A stretch of 64,000 bases of DNA, from contig DXJL01000133.1 in the NCBI GenBank assembly GCA_019057635.1, positions 1 to 64,000 on the forward strand. Reading direction: 5' to 3'. Source of the DNA: Candidatus Heimdallarchaeota archaeon. GTDB lineage: Archaea; Asgardarchaeota; Heimdallarchaeia; Hodarchaeales; Hodarchaeaceae. Each line of letters starts with the position of its first letter. Positions within the stretch are counted from its first letter, which is position 1. The position numbers and the translations under genes are program-made. Shown here in pieces: positions 29,752 to 39,065 of this stretch. The notes below the pieces were generated by a model that did not search any database, was not told the origin of the DNA, and worked only from the letters and a program-made list of their open reading frames with translations.

Positions 29752-30576
29752 CTAATATTGATTTGGTTGACGAAGGTCCAATGTTGGGATAAATGACTTA
29801 GCTTCAGAAAGACAGGTCGGATCAAGGGTAGTGAATAATATTTCTTCTTGATCTGAACCTCTTAACAAAGTGTTGCCAAAGGGATCTATTACCATTGAAT
29901 TCCCAAAAAATGAAGCTTCCTCATTTCCCCCGACACGATTGACTCCTGCTACGAAAATTTGATTTTCAATGGCCCTTGCTTTCAGCAATACTCTCCAAAC
30001 ATCATCCCTGGGTCTGGGAAACTCAGCCAAATAAATGAGACAGTCAGCACCTTCTAGTACTAAACGACGGCTAATTTCTGGATAACGAATATCAAAACAA
30101 ATTAGAACGCCAATGTTCATCCCATCGATATTAACAACTGTTTGTGCATTTGAAAGGCCAATCCTTTCACCGCTCATAAAGAAATTAGCCTCCTCCATCG
30201 GCTTCAGAGGAAATAGGTGAACCTTTCTATATTTTTTGAGTAATTTCCCAGAAGAATTAATAATTATAGCACAGTTATAGTAGAAACCTTCAAATTCCTC
30301 AATGATACTTGATATTAAATAAACTGAATGTTTCTCTGCTAATTTTTGAAATATTTGAGTTGATCTTCCTTCAGGGATTATTTCAGCAAGTTGTTTATAA
30401 TTTTTTAAATCAAAACCAGTGGTACAGAGTTCTGGAAGGCAAATGATATGAGAATTATCCCGTGAAACAGAGGTGATACTTTTTGCGATAAGAGAGTCAA
30501 TTTTAGCTAAATTAACATCTTTTTGGCCAATTTTTATATCCATCTGCAATAAAGAAATACTAATTCTCTTTTTCAT
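29752..30576 (-). CDS. Carbon-nitrogen hydrolase (nitrilase/omega-amidase-like)
   Basis: LPELCTTGFD (E), KYRKVHLFP (K), GVLICFDIRYPE (C). Confidence 0.93.
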   Translation of the reverse strand: MKKRISISLLQMDIKIGQKDVNLAKIDSLIAKSITSVSRDNSHIICLPELCTTGFDLKNYKQLAEIIPEGRSTQIFQKLAEKHSVYLISSIIEEFEGFYYNCAIIINSSGKLLKKYRKVHLFPLKPMEEANFFMSGERIGLSNAQTVVNIDGMNIGVLICFDIRYPEISRRLVLEGADCLIYLAEFPRPRDDVWRVLLKARAIENQIFVAGVNRVGGNEEASFFGNSMVIDPFGNTLLRGSDQEEILFTTLDPTCLSEAKSFIPTLDLRQPNQY

Positions 30577-31421
30577 AGAGATACTTCTTCTGAGCTTTGA
30601 TTTGGTTTCTTTTGGTAATTTTCAGCATAATAACGAACTATTAGAAAAATTACAAGTGCACCAATAGACGAAGCACAAATTTCTATTATAACTTGAAGCC
30701 ATGTATCATAGATAAATTCAGCTTGAAAGATGAATAGAAAGAAGTCCCAAAACCCGTGGATGGCGATAGGAAAGATTAAATTATAGCCTGTAATTTTGAA
30801 TGTATAGGAAAACGTTAATCCAATGGCAAAAGCACTAAAAAGGATCGTAACCATATACAATACGCTACCAGTAGTGCCTGCAAGCCAAAAATGCAACAAT
30901 CCGAATAAAAATGCCGATATCAAGGCTGAATTCTGAAAAGAGTATCGTGTTTCCAAAATCCTCTGTAAATATCCTCGAAAGAGTAATTCTTCACCGACTC
31001 CGATAGCAAAAATAGTCACTAATAGTGTTAGAAGTATCCCGAGTAGATCAAGAAGCTCATTCAAATTAATAATTCCAAAAACAAGTTCAAGCATGACAGT
31101 AGGTACTAATCCTGCAAGAGCAATGGGAATACTTAGAAGGATCCATTCATTCCCCCTAGATTTGTCCCATTGAAAACCAGTGCTTGTCATTTTAAGTCGA
31201 TCCATTTTTAGAAAAACATACACAAGCCCGACGCCAACGATCCCATTCATAGCTCGTTGAATATTCAATGTTAAAGTAAGGGGATAGTTCTCTCCATTAT
31301 TAAAGACCGTAGTCACTAAGGGGAGCACGAAGCTTTGAAAACTGAATACTAAAATGACAGTAATTGTAAAGAAAAGAATGACACGAAGCCATAGGTCAGA
31401 AATCGAGTATTTCTTCATCAT
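30573..31421 (-). CDS. CPBP-family intramembrane protease
   Basis: GVGEELLFRGYLQRILE (EExxxR), LFGLLHFW, multiple TMs; overlaps the nitrilase start by 4 bp. Confidence 0.9.
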   Translation of the reverse strand: MMKKYSISDLWLRVILFFTITVILVFSFQSFVLPLVTTVFNNGENYPLTLTLNIQRAMNGIVGVGLVYVFLKMDRLKMTSTGFQWDKSRGNEWILLSIPIALAGLVPTVMLELVFGIINLNELLDLLGILLTLLVTIFAIGVGEELLFRGYLQRILETRYSFQNSALISAFLFGLLHFWLAGTTGSVLYMVTILFSAFAIGLTFSYTFKITGYNLIFPIAIHGFWDFFLFIFQAEFIYDTWLQVIIEICASSIGALVIFLIVRYYAENYQKKPNQSSEEVSL

Positions 31422-31537
31422 TGATACCTCTGAACGACAAAAATATTTCTCGTTGTCTTCTATATGGGGTATAATGAGTTATATTTTAAAGAGCTTGGGA
31501 ATTAATAATTGATAGTGAACAATAGTAGTGGATAATT

Positions 31538-33100
31538 GTGGTCGCCCCTTTTATTGGTTTTGCAGGATTAACGGTTGCAGCGTTAATTAAAGCGGTTGTA
31601 GCAGAGTATACAGCTAATATTTCTCGCAAAAAAATAGCTCAGTCGTATTTGGTGGAGAGAGTAGATTCAAAATTAGAAACAAAGTTTGGAAAAGACTTTT
31701 TGAAAAATAAATTGACTCCTGATAGAATTAAAAATGTACGTGAGGTAATTCATGAAGAATTAGGTGCATACTCTTCACATCGTGACCTTGATCAGCTTAT
31801 TACTAATTCTCTTTCACAATTAACAAACGAGCATCAACAAATATTAGATAAACTTGAACGCGTTGAATCTTTGCTTGAAAAAATATCCATTCCTTTATCT
31901 TACAGCATTGCGAAAGAAACAAATGAAGAAGTTCCTCAAGAATTGTTACAAGGATTACTAGAAGGAAGTATGCAAGGAAAACAGCAATCAGAGAAAGTAC
32001 TTAATGAATTGGTTAAGGAATTTAGAGTTCCCGAAGAGACACTCTCCTACATTAGCAATTACTCGTTTGTGAAACAAATTACTTCTGAGGGAGAGAAAGA
32101 GATGAAACGAATTGTAGAGAAGTTTTCGACCTCTCCACAAGAAATAAACAATCTTAGTACATTGATGGATATTTCTTCTTTAATTATTGGCCCGAAAGAA
32201 CATCTGAATGATGTTGTGTCTGAATTCGTTTTTAGATTAATTGAACAGGGCCTAGATACATCATTAGTCGAAGATTCCATTGTTGGATTTACATTTCTAA
32301 TACATCGTCTTGGAAAACTCGAACATCTCACTGAGAGTGATCGTTTACTATTGTCTTCTTTTTTGAAAAAGCGATTAACAGATATCGACAATCCTACTCG
32401 AATCCTAGAATCTTATTTCTTGTTAACCGAATTGGGGTATTCACCTGAAATTGAGCCTCAATTTGTACTCGAAATAATGGATAGGCATTATAAACAAGGA
32501 CTAAGCTCAACACGTGAGATGTCAAATCAATTGAAGCTCAGTGGTAGATTAGCACGCTTTTTAAGACGCTTGGGAACCAAGACATACAAACCTCAGGCTT
32601 CCATGCGTACATTACGGTTATTAATCAAAAGATTGGATAAAAGGAAATTTGTACGTAATACTCAGCTACTAACTTACCAATTAGAACGTCTTATTACTGA
32701 AATAAATTTGTTAGTTGCATATTTCGAGAAGAAAGATCCAGTTGAAGAGGACTTGAATGAACTCGTAGAAATCCTACAACTTCTTTTAGAAATATTGAAT
32801 CGTCCAAATATTCTGAATCTTGATTTGAAAACCAAAAAACAGATCGTTGAATGTATGGATTCAGCTTACTACTTGTATGATCTGTTAGCTGTTCGTAATT
32901 CATGGAATTTACTGAAGAATTATCAATTAGATATTAAATCTTTATATACTCCCACTTTAGGAAGTTATAAAAGAATATCAGCAAACCAAGTCGCTCTCAC
33001 GAATTCTCTAGCAAATTATTCCAAACGAAGATTGGAATTAACTGAACGAGAGTTACCGAGTCCTCCAACTAAACGACAGAAGAAGAAAATACCTGAATAG
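31538..33100 (+). CDS. Hypothetical alpha-helical protein with N-terminal hydrophobic segment
   Basis: 520 aa intact ORF, helical/coiled regions, basic C-terminus PPTKRQKKKIPE. GTG start. Confidence 0.65.
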   Translation: MVAPFIGFAGLTVAALIKAVVAEYTANISRKKIAQSYLVERVDSKLETKFGKDFLKNKLTPDRIKNVREVIHEELGAYSSHRDLDQLITNSLSQLTNEHQQILDKLERVESLLEKISIPLSYSIAKETNEEVPQELLQGLLEGSMQGKQQSEKVLNELVKEFRVPEETLSYISNYSFVKQITSEGEKEMKRIVEKFSTSPQEINNLSTLMDISSLIIGPKEHLNDVVSEFVFRLIEQGLDTSLVEDSIVGFTFLIHRLGKLEHLTESDRLLLSSFLKKRLTDIDNPTRILESYFLLTELGYSPEIEPQFVLEIMDRHYKQGLSSTREMSNQLKLSGRLARFLRRLGTKTYKPQASMRTLRLLIKRLDKRKFVRNTQLLTYQLERLITEINLLVAYFEKKDPVEEDLNELVEILQLLLEILNRPNILNLDLKTKKQIVECMDSAYYLYDLLAVRNSWNLLKNYQLDIKSLYTPTLGSYKRISANQVALTNSLANYSKRRLELTERELPSPPTKRQKKKIPE

Positions 33101-33331
33101 TTTGAAAAATTGGTGTGAATTGCTCCTTACAACACAGATAGAATACGAAATTACCAAAGTTTATAAAAAATTAATAGACAATGGTTTAAATCGAAAAGAA
33201 AATAAAACATATATTAGCCAGTTCAATTAGAAATAAAATCGTAAATAACACATGAACTTACCCAGATATCCTGTTGAATAGTAGAAATGCCCTTGATAAA
33301 GGTAAGAGTTAATTAGGCAAGTGATTTCCCA

Positions 33332-34354
33332 ATGTTATTTGAAGGCGTGCTTTTGTCCGTCATGGCTGATACAGGTCCAGTCACAGAGATAAATCTCTCG
33401 AAATTGGACGATACCAGCTCAATGAAACTTAGCATCAGTCTTATGACAGCACTTGGTTTGGGGGAAAGTCAAGATCAGCTAAATCAGTTGCATGGCCCTT
33501 TTCCTGTTCCCAGTCGGAAGGAGCTAGCAATTGCCTATCCTTTTACAGTACAATCTTCAAATTCCACGGATCCAAGAATACAGGAATACGGTCGCTATTG
33601 CACCTTATTTTTACTTTTTCTTCTTGATACAAAAAGCAGGGTGCTAGCGAATTATAATCTAATTGAAAGAATTCTGATTCGAGATATAACCGCTATTAGC
33701 TCCCAGGAAAATTTAACCCTAGATTTAATCAAAACAGTTTACAAAAACATAGAGAGTGCTATATCCTCCGCTGAGGGAAAAAGTACTCCCGCAGCCATTA
33801 AACAATCAACAACAGATTTAGAACGCATTCAAATTGATCATGAGCGTCATCAAATACTTTCAAGTATTATTCGAGACGTGACACAGATCCAAGCTTCATT
33901 AACAGCATTACTGGATGAGTCTATGGTATTTACGGATACTCCTATCTTGGAAGGCGCGTTTTACATGCGACCAACCGTCAAACCAGAGGATTTTGTTAAA
34001 ATTCTTCCTCAAATTTCTCGTTACGAAAAAATTCTAGCCCGTTTAGATGGGGAAGACAAAGAGATCGTGAAGGAAATAGTCGAAGTATCAGTTCTTGTAC
34101 GAATCGGAAATTTATTCTATTGGAAAGCAATTAAATCTCAACAAGCTCTGGAGTACGAAAAAGCAGTTGAATTTTATGTACGAGCCAACCAATTGAAGGA
34201 TGACTCAGTGTTGTATCTAACTATCGGTTCGATATATCGCAAATTAGGCAGAGATCAAGAAGCAAAGAACTGGGTTGAAGGTGGTTTTTCACGGATGAGG
34301 GAACGAAAAGAATCTATTCGAATTTCACGAAATATGCTCTTTGGCGATATTTAG
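33332..34354 (+). CDS. Longin/roadblock-like N-terminal domain with C-terminal TPR
   Basis: MLFEGVLLSVMADTGPVTEINLSKL...LAIAYPFTVQSSNSTDPRIQEYGRYCTLFLLFL then TPR-like AVEFYVRANQLKDDSVLYLTIGSIYRKLGRDQEAKNWVEGG. Confidence 0.6.
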   Translation: MLFEGVLLSVMADTGPVTEINLSKLDDTSSMKLSISLMTALGLGESQDQLNQLHGPFPVPSRKELAIAYPFTVQSSNSTDPRIQEYGRYCTLFLLFLLDTKSRVLANYNLIERILIRDITAISSQENLTLDLIKTVYKNIESAISSAEGKSTPAAIKQSTTDLERIQIDHERHQILSSIIRDVTQIQASLTALLDESMVFTDTPILEGAFYMRPTVKPEDFVKILPQISRYEKILARLDGEDKEIVKEIVEVSVLVRIGNLFYWKAIKSQQALEYEKAVEFYVRANQLKDDSVLYLTIGSIYRKLGRDQEAKNWVEGGFSRMRERKESIRISRNMLFGDI

Positions 34355-34365
34355 AAAAAGAAGAT

Positions 34366-34385
34366 TTCGTCCTATGGTGGACGAA
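34366..34385. terminator. 7-bp stem hairpin between convergent genes
   Basis: TTCGTCC-tatggt-GGACGAA in the 46-nt gap between convergent stop codons. Confidence 0.35.
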
Positions 34386-34400
34386 TTCTCAATGACGTTT

Positions 34401-35651
34401 TTAACCTGACGGCCGATTTCGAACCTGTTTCTTTTCAGAAGCTTCTGAAGACTTCCCTTCTTTAGGAAAACCTAATTCTTTTGCGACTTCAAGAAACGGG
34501 ATAACCATCTGTGCAATAGATTTATATGCATCTTGTCCTTCCCCAAGTAAGATCATTTTGTCTACAGCAATATTCTTGAAAATTTCGGGAAGCATTTCAA
34601 TGGCTTTCATTTGAATATACTTATCATCTGCTTGGCTTAATGCTTTTGCCTGTTCTAAGATACCTTGGGCATAAGCGATCTGTTTTTGACTAATTTTAGC
34701 AGCTTCACCTTCTGCTTCAGCTAATAGTTGATCTTTATGAGCTAAAGCCTGTTGACGTATTCGTTCGACTTCAACTCCTACTTCCTGAGTAATTTTCAAA
34801 TATTTTTCTGCTTCTGATTGGATCTGTTTCTGTTTACGCTCAGTTTCAGCTGCAATAACCGCTCTTTGTTGTTCCAGCTGTTCAATTTGTATCTCGCGTT
34901 CTTTGGCTTTTGTTTCGATAGTGAGCTTTACCGCCTGATCTTGTTCACCAGTGCGTTGCTGAACCGTTAAATTTCTCAGTCGAACACTCTCCTCCATTTC
35001 TGCTTGTCTTAACTGCGCTACTTGAGCTTCCTCTATCTTTTTTACCGCCTCAAGGTTATCTTTCAATTGTTGATCTAATACTTCAACATCTCGAATTTCT
35101 ACTGATTCAACTGTTATTCCCCAATCACCTGCGAGATGATGTAATTCACTTGTAACATTCTTGATGATCTCTGCACGATTACGGATAATTTGTTCAATCT
35201 TCATATTTGCACAAGTTGTACGTATGATGGCTTCGGTTGCATTCTTAATTGCTTTCTCCACATAATCTGATCGTGCAGGATTCCAACTCACTTTGGAATA
35301 AGATACTTCAGGATTAGTAACACGCCAATAAACGAACGCGGTTAATGCGACATCTTGATATTCGTAACTAACTACTTTTTCTCTTGCTTCTAGCAAAGTT
35401 TGTTGGACTGTGGTGGGAATAATAATTACTTCATCAAATACTGGCCATAAGACAACCGTTCCACCTGTACCCGCCCTCTTAATCTTTCCACGACGAAAAT
35501 GAATTACATATTCATTCGTTTTATATTTACGATAGCGAGATACGAAAAATATTATAAATAAGAAGAAGATTACAAACGCTAAGACAATTACCAACCAGAG
35601 ATTGTCTATTAATGCGTTTCCTGTAGTCTGTAATAAAAATAAGTTTACCAT
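34401..35651 (-). CDS. SPFH/flotillin-like membrane protein
   Basis: N-terminal TM; GTGGTVVLWPVFDEVIIIPTTVQQTLLEAREKVVSYEYQDVALTAFVYWRV; Glu/Ala/Gln-rich coiled coil (EGEAAKISQKQIAYAQGILEQAKALSQADD). Confidence 0.9.
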   Translation of the reverse strand: MVNLFLLQTTGNALIDNLWLVIVLAFVIFFLFIIFFVSRYRKYKTNEYVIHFRRGKIKRAGTGGTVVLWPVFDEVIIIPTTVQQTLLEAREKVVSYEYQDVALTAFVYWRVTNPEVSYSKVSWNPARSDYVEKAIKNATEAIIRTTCANMKIEQIIRNRAEIIKNVTSELHHLAGDWGITVESVEIRDVEVLDQQLKDNLEAVKKIEEAQVAQLRQAEMEESVRLRNLTVQQRTGEQDQAVKLTIETKAKEREIQIEQLEQQRAVIAAETERKQKQIQSEAEKYLKITQEVGVEVERIRQQALAHKDQLLAEAEGEAAKISQKQIAYAQGILEQAKALSQADDKYIQMKAIEMLPEIFKNIAVDKMILLGEGQDAYKSIAQMVIPFLEVAKELGFPKEGKSSEASEKKQVRNRPSG

Positions 35652-35686
35652 TTTGTTCTTTCACCCAATTTCAAATTTGTTTTGTA

Positions 35687-36448
35687 CTATTCCCAAGTAA
35701 TCGATCCCTCGGGAGTATCTTTTTTTGTTTTTTCCGTTGAAGGCCATTCATCTATTAGTAGTGAATTTTTTTCCACTTTCACGACGTAAGCAATCATACC
35801 TCTAGCAATAGCTCCTGATTCTGTTTTTGCTGACATTTTAACAGGTCCATGAATCGAACTAGTATGGATAAGTACCAATCCACCTTCAGTATCAACAGTT
35901 GTTAGAGTTTTTACTTCATCGTCAACTTTCATTGTTTGCAAAGGTGTTTCATAAATTTCTGAGACTGCAATTCTAGTCCATACCTTGGAAATGAAGTAAG
36001 TTGTCCCAATAGGAACCAGAAATAACACAGCTAATAGAACAATTATGTTAATAGTGTTATCGATCATAATAACCCCTGTCCCTCCGAAGGAAATCATAAA
36101 AGTTCCTAATAAGAGCATTAAAGGGGCAGGAGTATCGGCATCAAAGCCATGATCATGTAAATCTAAGTTCTTATCCATGCCTATATGAATATCCTTATCT
36201 ATGCCAACTGTCAGATCCGAATCTATATCTACATCAACGTCAAGATCAACACCCCCGAGATCATGGTCTATTCCTACACTATGGTCGAAATCATGGTCAA
36301 TATCATGATCTAAATCAGTATCATGATCAAATAGTTGACTTCCTTGTAGAATCAATGTTAAAAAGAAGATCAATAGTCCTGAAATTAAACTTCCGAAGCA
36401 GATTTGCTTTAAAATGAGGAGAAGTAAGGGGACATCAAATTCAGTCAA
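35687..36448 (-). CDS. NfeD/YqiJ-like OB-fold membrane protein with Asp/His-rich repeat insertion
   Basis: TM1, DHDTDLDHDIDHDFDH... tract, TM2/3 (LMLLLGTFMISFGGTGVIMI, INIIVLLAVLFLVPIGTTYF), C-terminal OB-like GGLVLIHTSSIHGPVKMSAKTESGAIARGMIAYVVKVEKNSLLID. Confidence 0.75.
   Translation of the reverse strand: MTEFDVPLLLLILKQICFGSLISGLLIFFLTLILQGSQLFDHDTDLDHDIDHDFDHSVGIDHDLGGVDLDVDVDIDSDLTVGIDKDIHIGMDKNLDLHDHGFDADTPAPLMLLLGTFMISFGGTGVIMIDNTINIIVLLAVLFLVPIGTTYFISKVWTRIAVSEIYETPLQTMKVDDEVKTLTTVDTEGGLVLIHTSSIHGPVKMSAKTESGAIARGMIAYVVKVEKNSLLIDEWPSTEKTKKDTPEGSITWE
36134..36328 (-). repeat. Asp/His-rich protein repeat tract
   Basis: aa 41-105 of the NfeD-like protein: 23 Asp and 8 His in 65 residues. 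Confidence 0.8.
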
Positions 36449-36701
36449 GATACTCGAGTACCTCAGATTTAACCTGCCTTTTATATTTTTAGTACTCGGA
36501 ACAACAGATGAAATAAACCAAAGATTTCATCTCAGTGTTTTTAAAGGTTAGTAGAAACATAATAATTACTTCACTGTACTGGTGAGTATGGCTAAAAGCG
36601 AAACATTCCTATGGTAAAAAAGGGGTTTAATAAGTTAATACTGTCAAGAAGTCCTTTCAGTTCCCCATTCCTTGCTTCTATACAGTGATTAAGTGATTAG
36701 T

Positions 36702-38402
36702 ATGTTTAACCGTATTCTTATCGCGAATCGTGGAGAGATCGCGAGTCGGATAATAGCATGTGCACAAGAGATGGGGATTGAAACAGTTGCAATTTATTCT
36801 GAAGTAGATGAAGAATCTGTTCATGTTCATGCCGCTGATTATTCGTATCCATTAGGGAATCCTGTTCCAGCTGAAAGTTACTTAAATATGGATAAAATTA
36901 TTGAAATTGCATTAGAAAGCAAATCAGAAGCTATTCATCCAGGATATGGCTTTTTATCCGAAAATGCGGTATTTGCTCGACGGGTGCAAGAAGCAGGATT
37001 AATTTGGATTGGTCCTAGCCCCAAGGCAATTCATGCAGTGGGAGATAAGATACAAGCTAAAAAAAGTATGAAAGCAGTAGATATTCCTGTTATTCCTGGC
37101 TATCATGGTGGATCGACGAATAAGAAATTTTTGAAACAAAAAGCGAGAGAAATTGGGTATCCTGTACTTATTAAGGCGACAGCTGGTGGAGGAGGTCGTG
37201 GGATGCGGATTGTAAACTCTGAACATGAATTTGCGGCTGCGTATGAAAGTGCTCGTCGTGAAGCTAAAAATGCTTTTGGAAATGGTGATGTTTTTCTTGA
37301 AAAATACTTCACACATATTCGACACATTGAATTTCAAATTCTTGCGGATCATTTTGGTAATATCGTACATTTAAACGAAAGAGAATGTTCTATCCAACGT
37401 CGCCATCAGAAAATTATAGAAGAAACTCCTTCTACAGCTTTAGATGAGAATTTAAGAAAAAAAATGGGAGATGTCGCTATTACTGCAGCCAGCGCCGTTA
37501 ATTATACAAATGCAGGATCGGTGGAGTTTGTTCTAGACGAAAAAGATAACTCATTCTATTTTTTAGAAATTAATGCACGGCTGCAGGTAGAACATGCGAT
37601 TACAGAAGCGGTTACAGGAATCGACCTAGTACGATGGCAACTGAAAATAGCGGCTGGACAAGAATTGCAGTTAAAACAAGAAGAAATTGTTAGTCGGGGC
37701 CACTCATTTGAATTCAGAATTTATGCTGAAAATCCAGAAAAACAATTTCTCCCATCTTCTGGCAAGATAAGGACAGTTCAAGTACCTGTGGGTGTTAATA
37801 TTAGGAATGATTTAGGGATCTCTACAACTGGTGGAGAAATATCCACGTTTTATGACCCCATGATAGCTAAGCTAATAGTACACGCTGAAACCCGAGAAGA
37901 TGCGATTCAAAAGATGACCTGGGCCTTGAGAAACTATGCCGCTTTGGGAATCCCTACAAATATCACGTTTCTACGAGAGGTCTTGACTCATCCTGATTTC
38001 CTCTCTGGTAATACTCATACAGATTTTGTAACCGAACACTATCACAAATGGAAAAATGGTAAAAAAGAAACTCCATTTCAAGTGTTATTGGCTGCTGCTC
38101 TCTTCGAAGTAATGGAACCGTTTATGGGTAGTAATAATAATGGTGAAACGCTTTCCATATTGAATGGAATTGATCCCCATTCACCTTGGCAGAAGATCGG
38201 AACTTGGGGACGTGAAAGTCTTGATGTCCTCTCTGACCGTGTTTCAGGTACTTTAGAAAAAGGAAAAGCTGCTATTAAGAAGATCATCCCAGTAAAAAGT
38301 GGTGATATAAAATCTTCTTTTATCCAGGATGTAGATCCTCATTCCCCATGGAAAAAAATAGGTGCATGGGAACATAATAAGAAGAGCAGTCGTAAATTTT
38401 AA
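36702..38402 (+). CDS. Acyl-CoA carboxylase biotin-carboxylase subunit (methylcrotonyl-CoA carboxylase alpha-like)
   Basis: MFNRILIANRGEIASRIIACAQEMGIETVAIYSEVD, KATAGGGGRGMRIV, RECSIQRRHQKIIEETPS, FLEINARLQVEHAITE. ATG 36702 fits the family start better than GTG 36693. Confidence 0.95.
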   Translation: MFNRILIANRGEIASRIIACAQEMGIETVAIYSEVDEESVHVHAADYSYPLGNPVPAESYLNMDKIIEIALESKSEAIHPGYGFLSENAVFARRVQEAGLIWIGPSPKAIHAVGDKIQAKKSMKAVDIPVIPGYHGGSTNKKFLKQKAREIGYPVLIKATAGGGGRGMRIVNSEHEFAAAYESARREAKNAFGNGDVFLEKYFTHIRHIEFQILADHFGNIVHLNERECSIQRRHQKIIEETPSTALDENLRKKMGDVAITAASAVNYTNAGSVEFVLDEKDNSFYFLEINARLQVEHAITEAVTGIDLVRWQLKIAAGQELQLKQEEIVSRGHSFEFRIYAENPEKQFLPSSGKIRTVQVPVGVNIRNDLGISTTGGEISTFYDPMIAKLIVHAETREDAIQKMTWALRNYAALGIPTNITFLREVLTHPDFLSGNTHTDFVTEHYHKWKNGKKETPFQVLLAAALFEVMEPFMGSNNNGETLSILNGIDPHSPWQKIGTWGRESLDVLSDRVSGTLEKGKAAIKKIIPVKSGDIKSSFIQDVDPHSPWKKIGAWEHNKKSSRKF

Positions 38403-38421
38403 TCCAGACCAGTGACTCCTC

Positions 38422-38955
38422 ATGAGTGAAGTTTTCAATTTTGATGATGGAAATCAACGATTTGAAGTCCGGCTTCGTCGTGACGAAAATGATGGATATT
38501 ATGTGGTCATCAAAGATCATGAGGATAATGAGAAAGAAATAACTGTAACAGCAAAAGTTCTTGGTACAGGTCAATTTCAATTTACTCTTGAAAATATCAT
38601 CTATAAGTGCTCAGTTGCAAAGGATGGAGATTTGAGATTTATACATCTTGATGGAGCAGATTATGAAATTCGTCGTGTAGATGAACTCGAGGAGGAAGAT
38701 TTTGAAGAAACTGTGGATGAGGGTAGCTTGTCTAGTCCGATGCCTGGACGAATAGTCAAACTATTAGTAAAAGTTGGGGATGTAGTTAAGAAAAGTGAAG
38801 ATTTACTGGTAGTGGAGGCAATGAAGATGGAAAATAAGCTAATTTCTCCATTCGAGGGAACTGTAACCGAAATTTTCTACTCAGAGGGGGATCAGATTGA
38901 AGCAAACGTTCCTTTAATGGAGATTCAACAATCTAAAACATCTGAAGAGAGCTGA
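38422..38955 (+). CDS. Biotin carboxyl carrier protein with BT-like barrel
   Basis: Biotinylation motif VVEAMKMENKLISPFEGTV; SSPMPGRIVKLLVKVGDVVKKSEDLL. Confidence 0.93.
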   Translation: MSEVFNFDDGNQRFEVRLRRDENDGYYVVIKDHEDNEKEITVTAKVLGTGQFQFTLENIIYKCSVAKDGDLRFIHLDGADYEIRRVDELEEEDFEETVDEGSLSSPMPGRIVKLLVKVGDVVKKSEDLLVVEAMKMENKLISPFEGTVTEIFYSEGDQIEANVPLMEIQQSKTSEES

Positions 38956-39065
38956 ATACTTTCAAAGGATATTACTGGAGTAAGTACTTTCGTCCAAGAA
39001 ATTCTTTAAGTAAATAGTATAGAACATTTATCCTCCCTAGAGATGTTTCTTTCGAGGTTAAAGTA

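Noticed and set aside
32059-32391. 110-aa antisense ORF within the 520-aa hypothetical gene
   Set aside because: Shadow ORF; the plus-strand frame is longer, continuous and protein-like.
36128-36334. DNA-level tandem repeat or CRISPR-like array in the ATCATGGTC-rich stretch
   Set aside because: Repetition comes from Asp/His codons in frame; no regular spacers or constant repeat.
36999-37370. 123-aa antisense ORF inside the biotin carboxylase gene
   Set aside because: Shadow of a strongly conserved enzyme; no protein-like motifs or own start signals.
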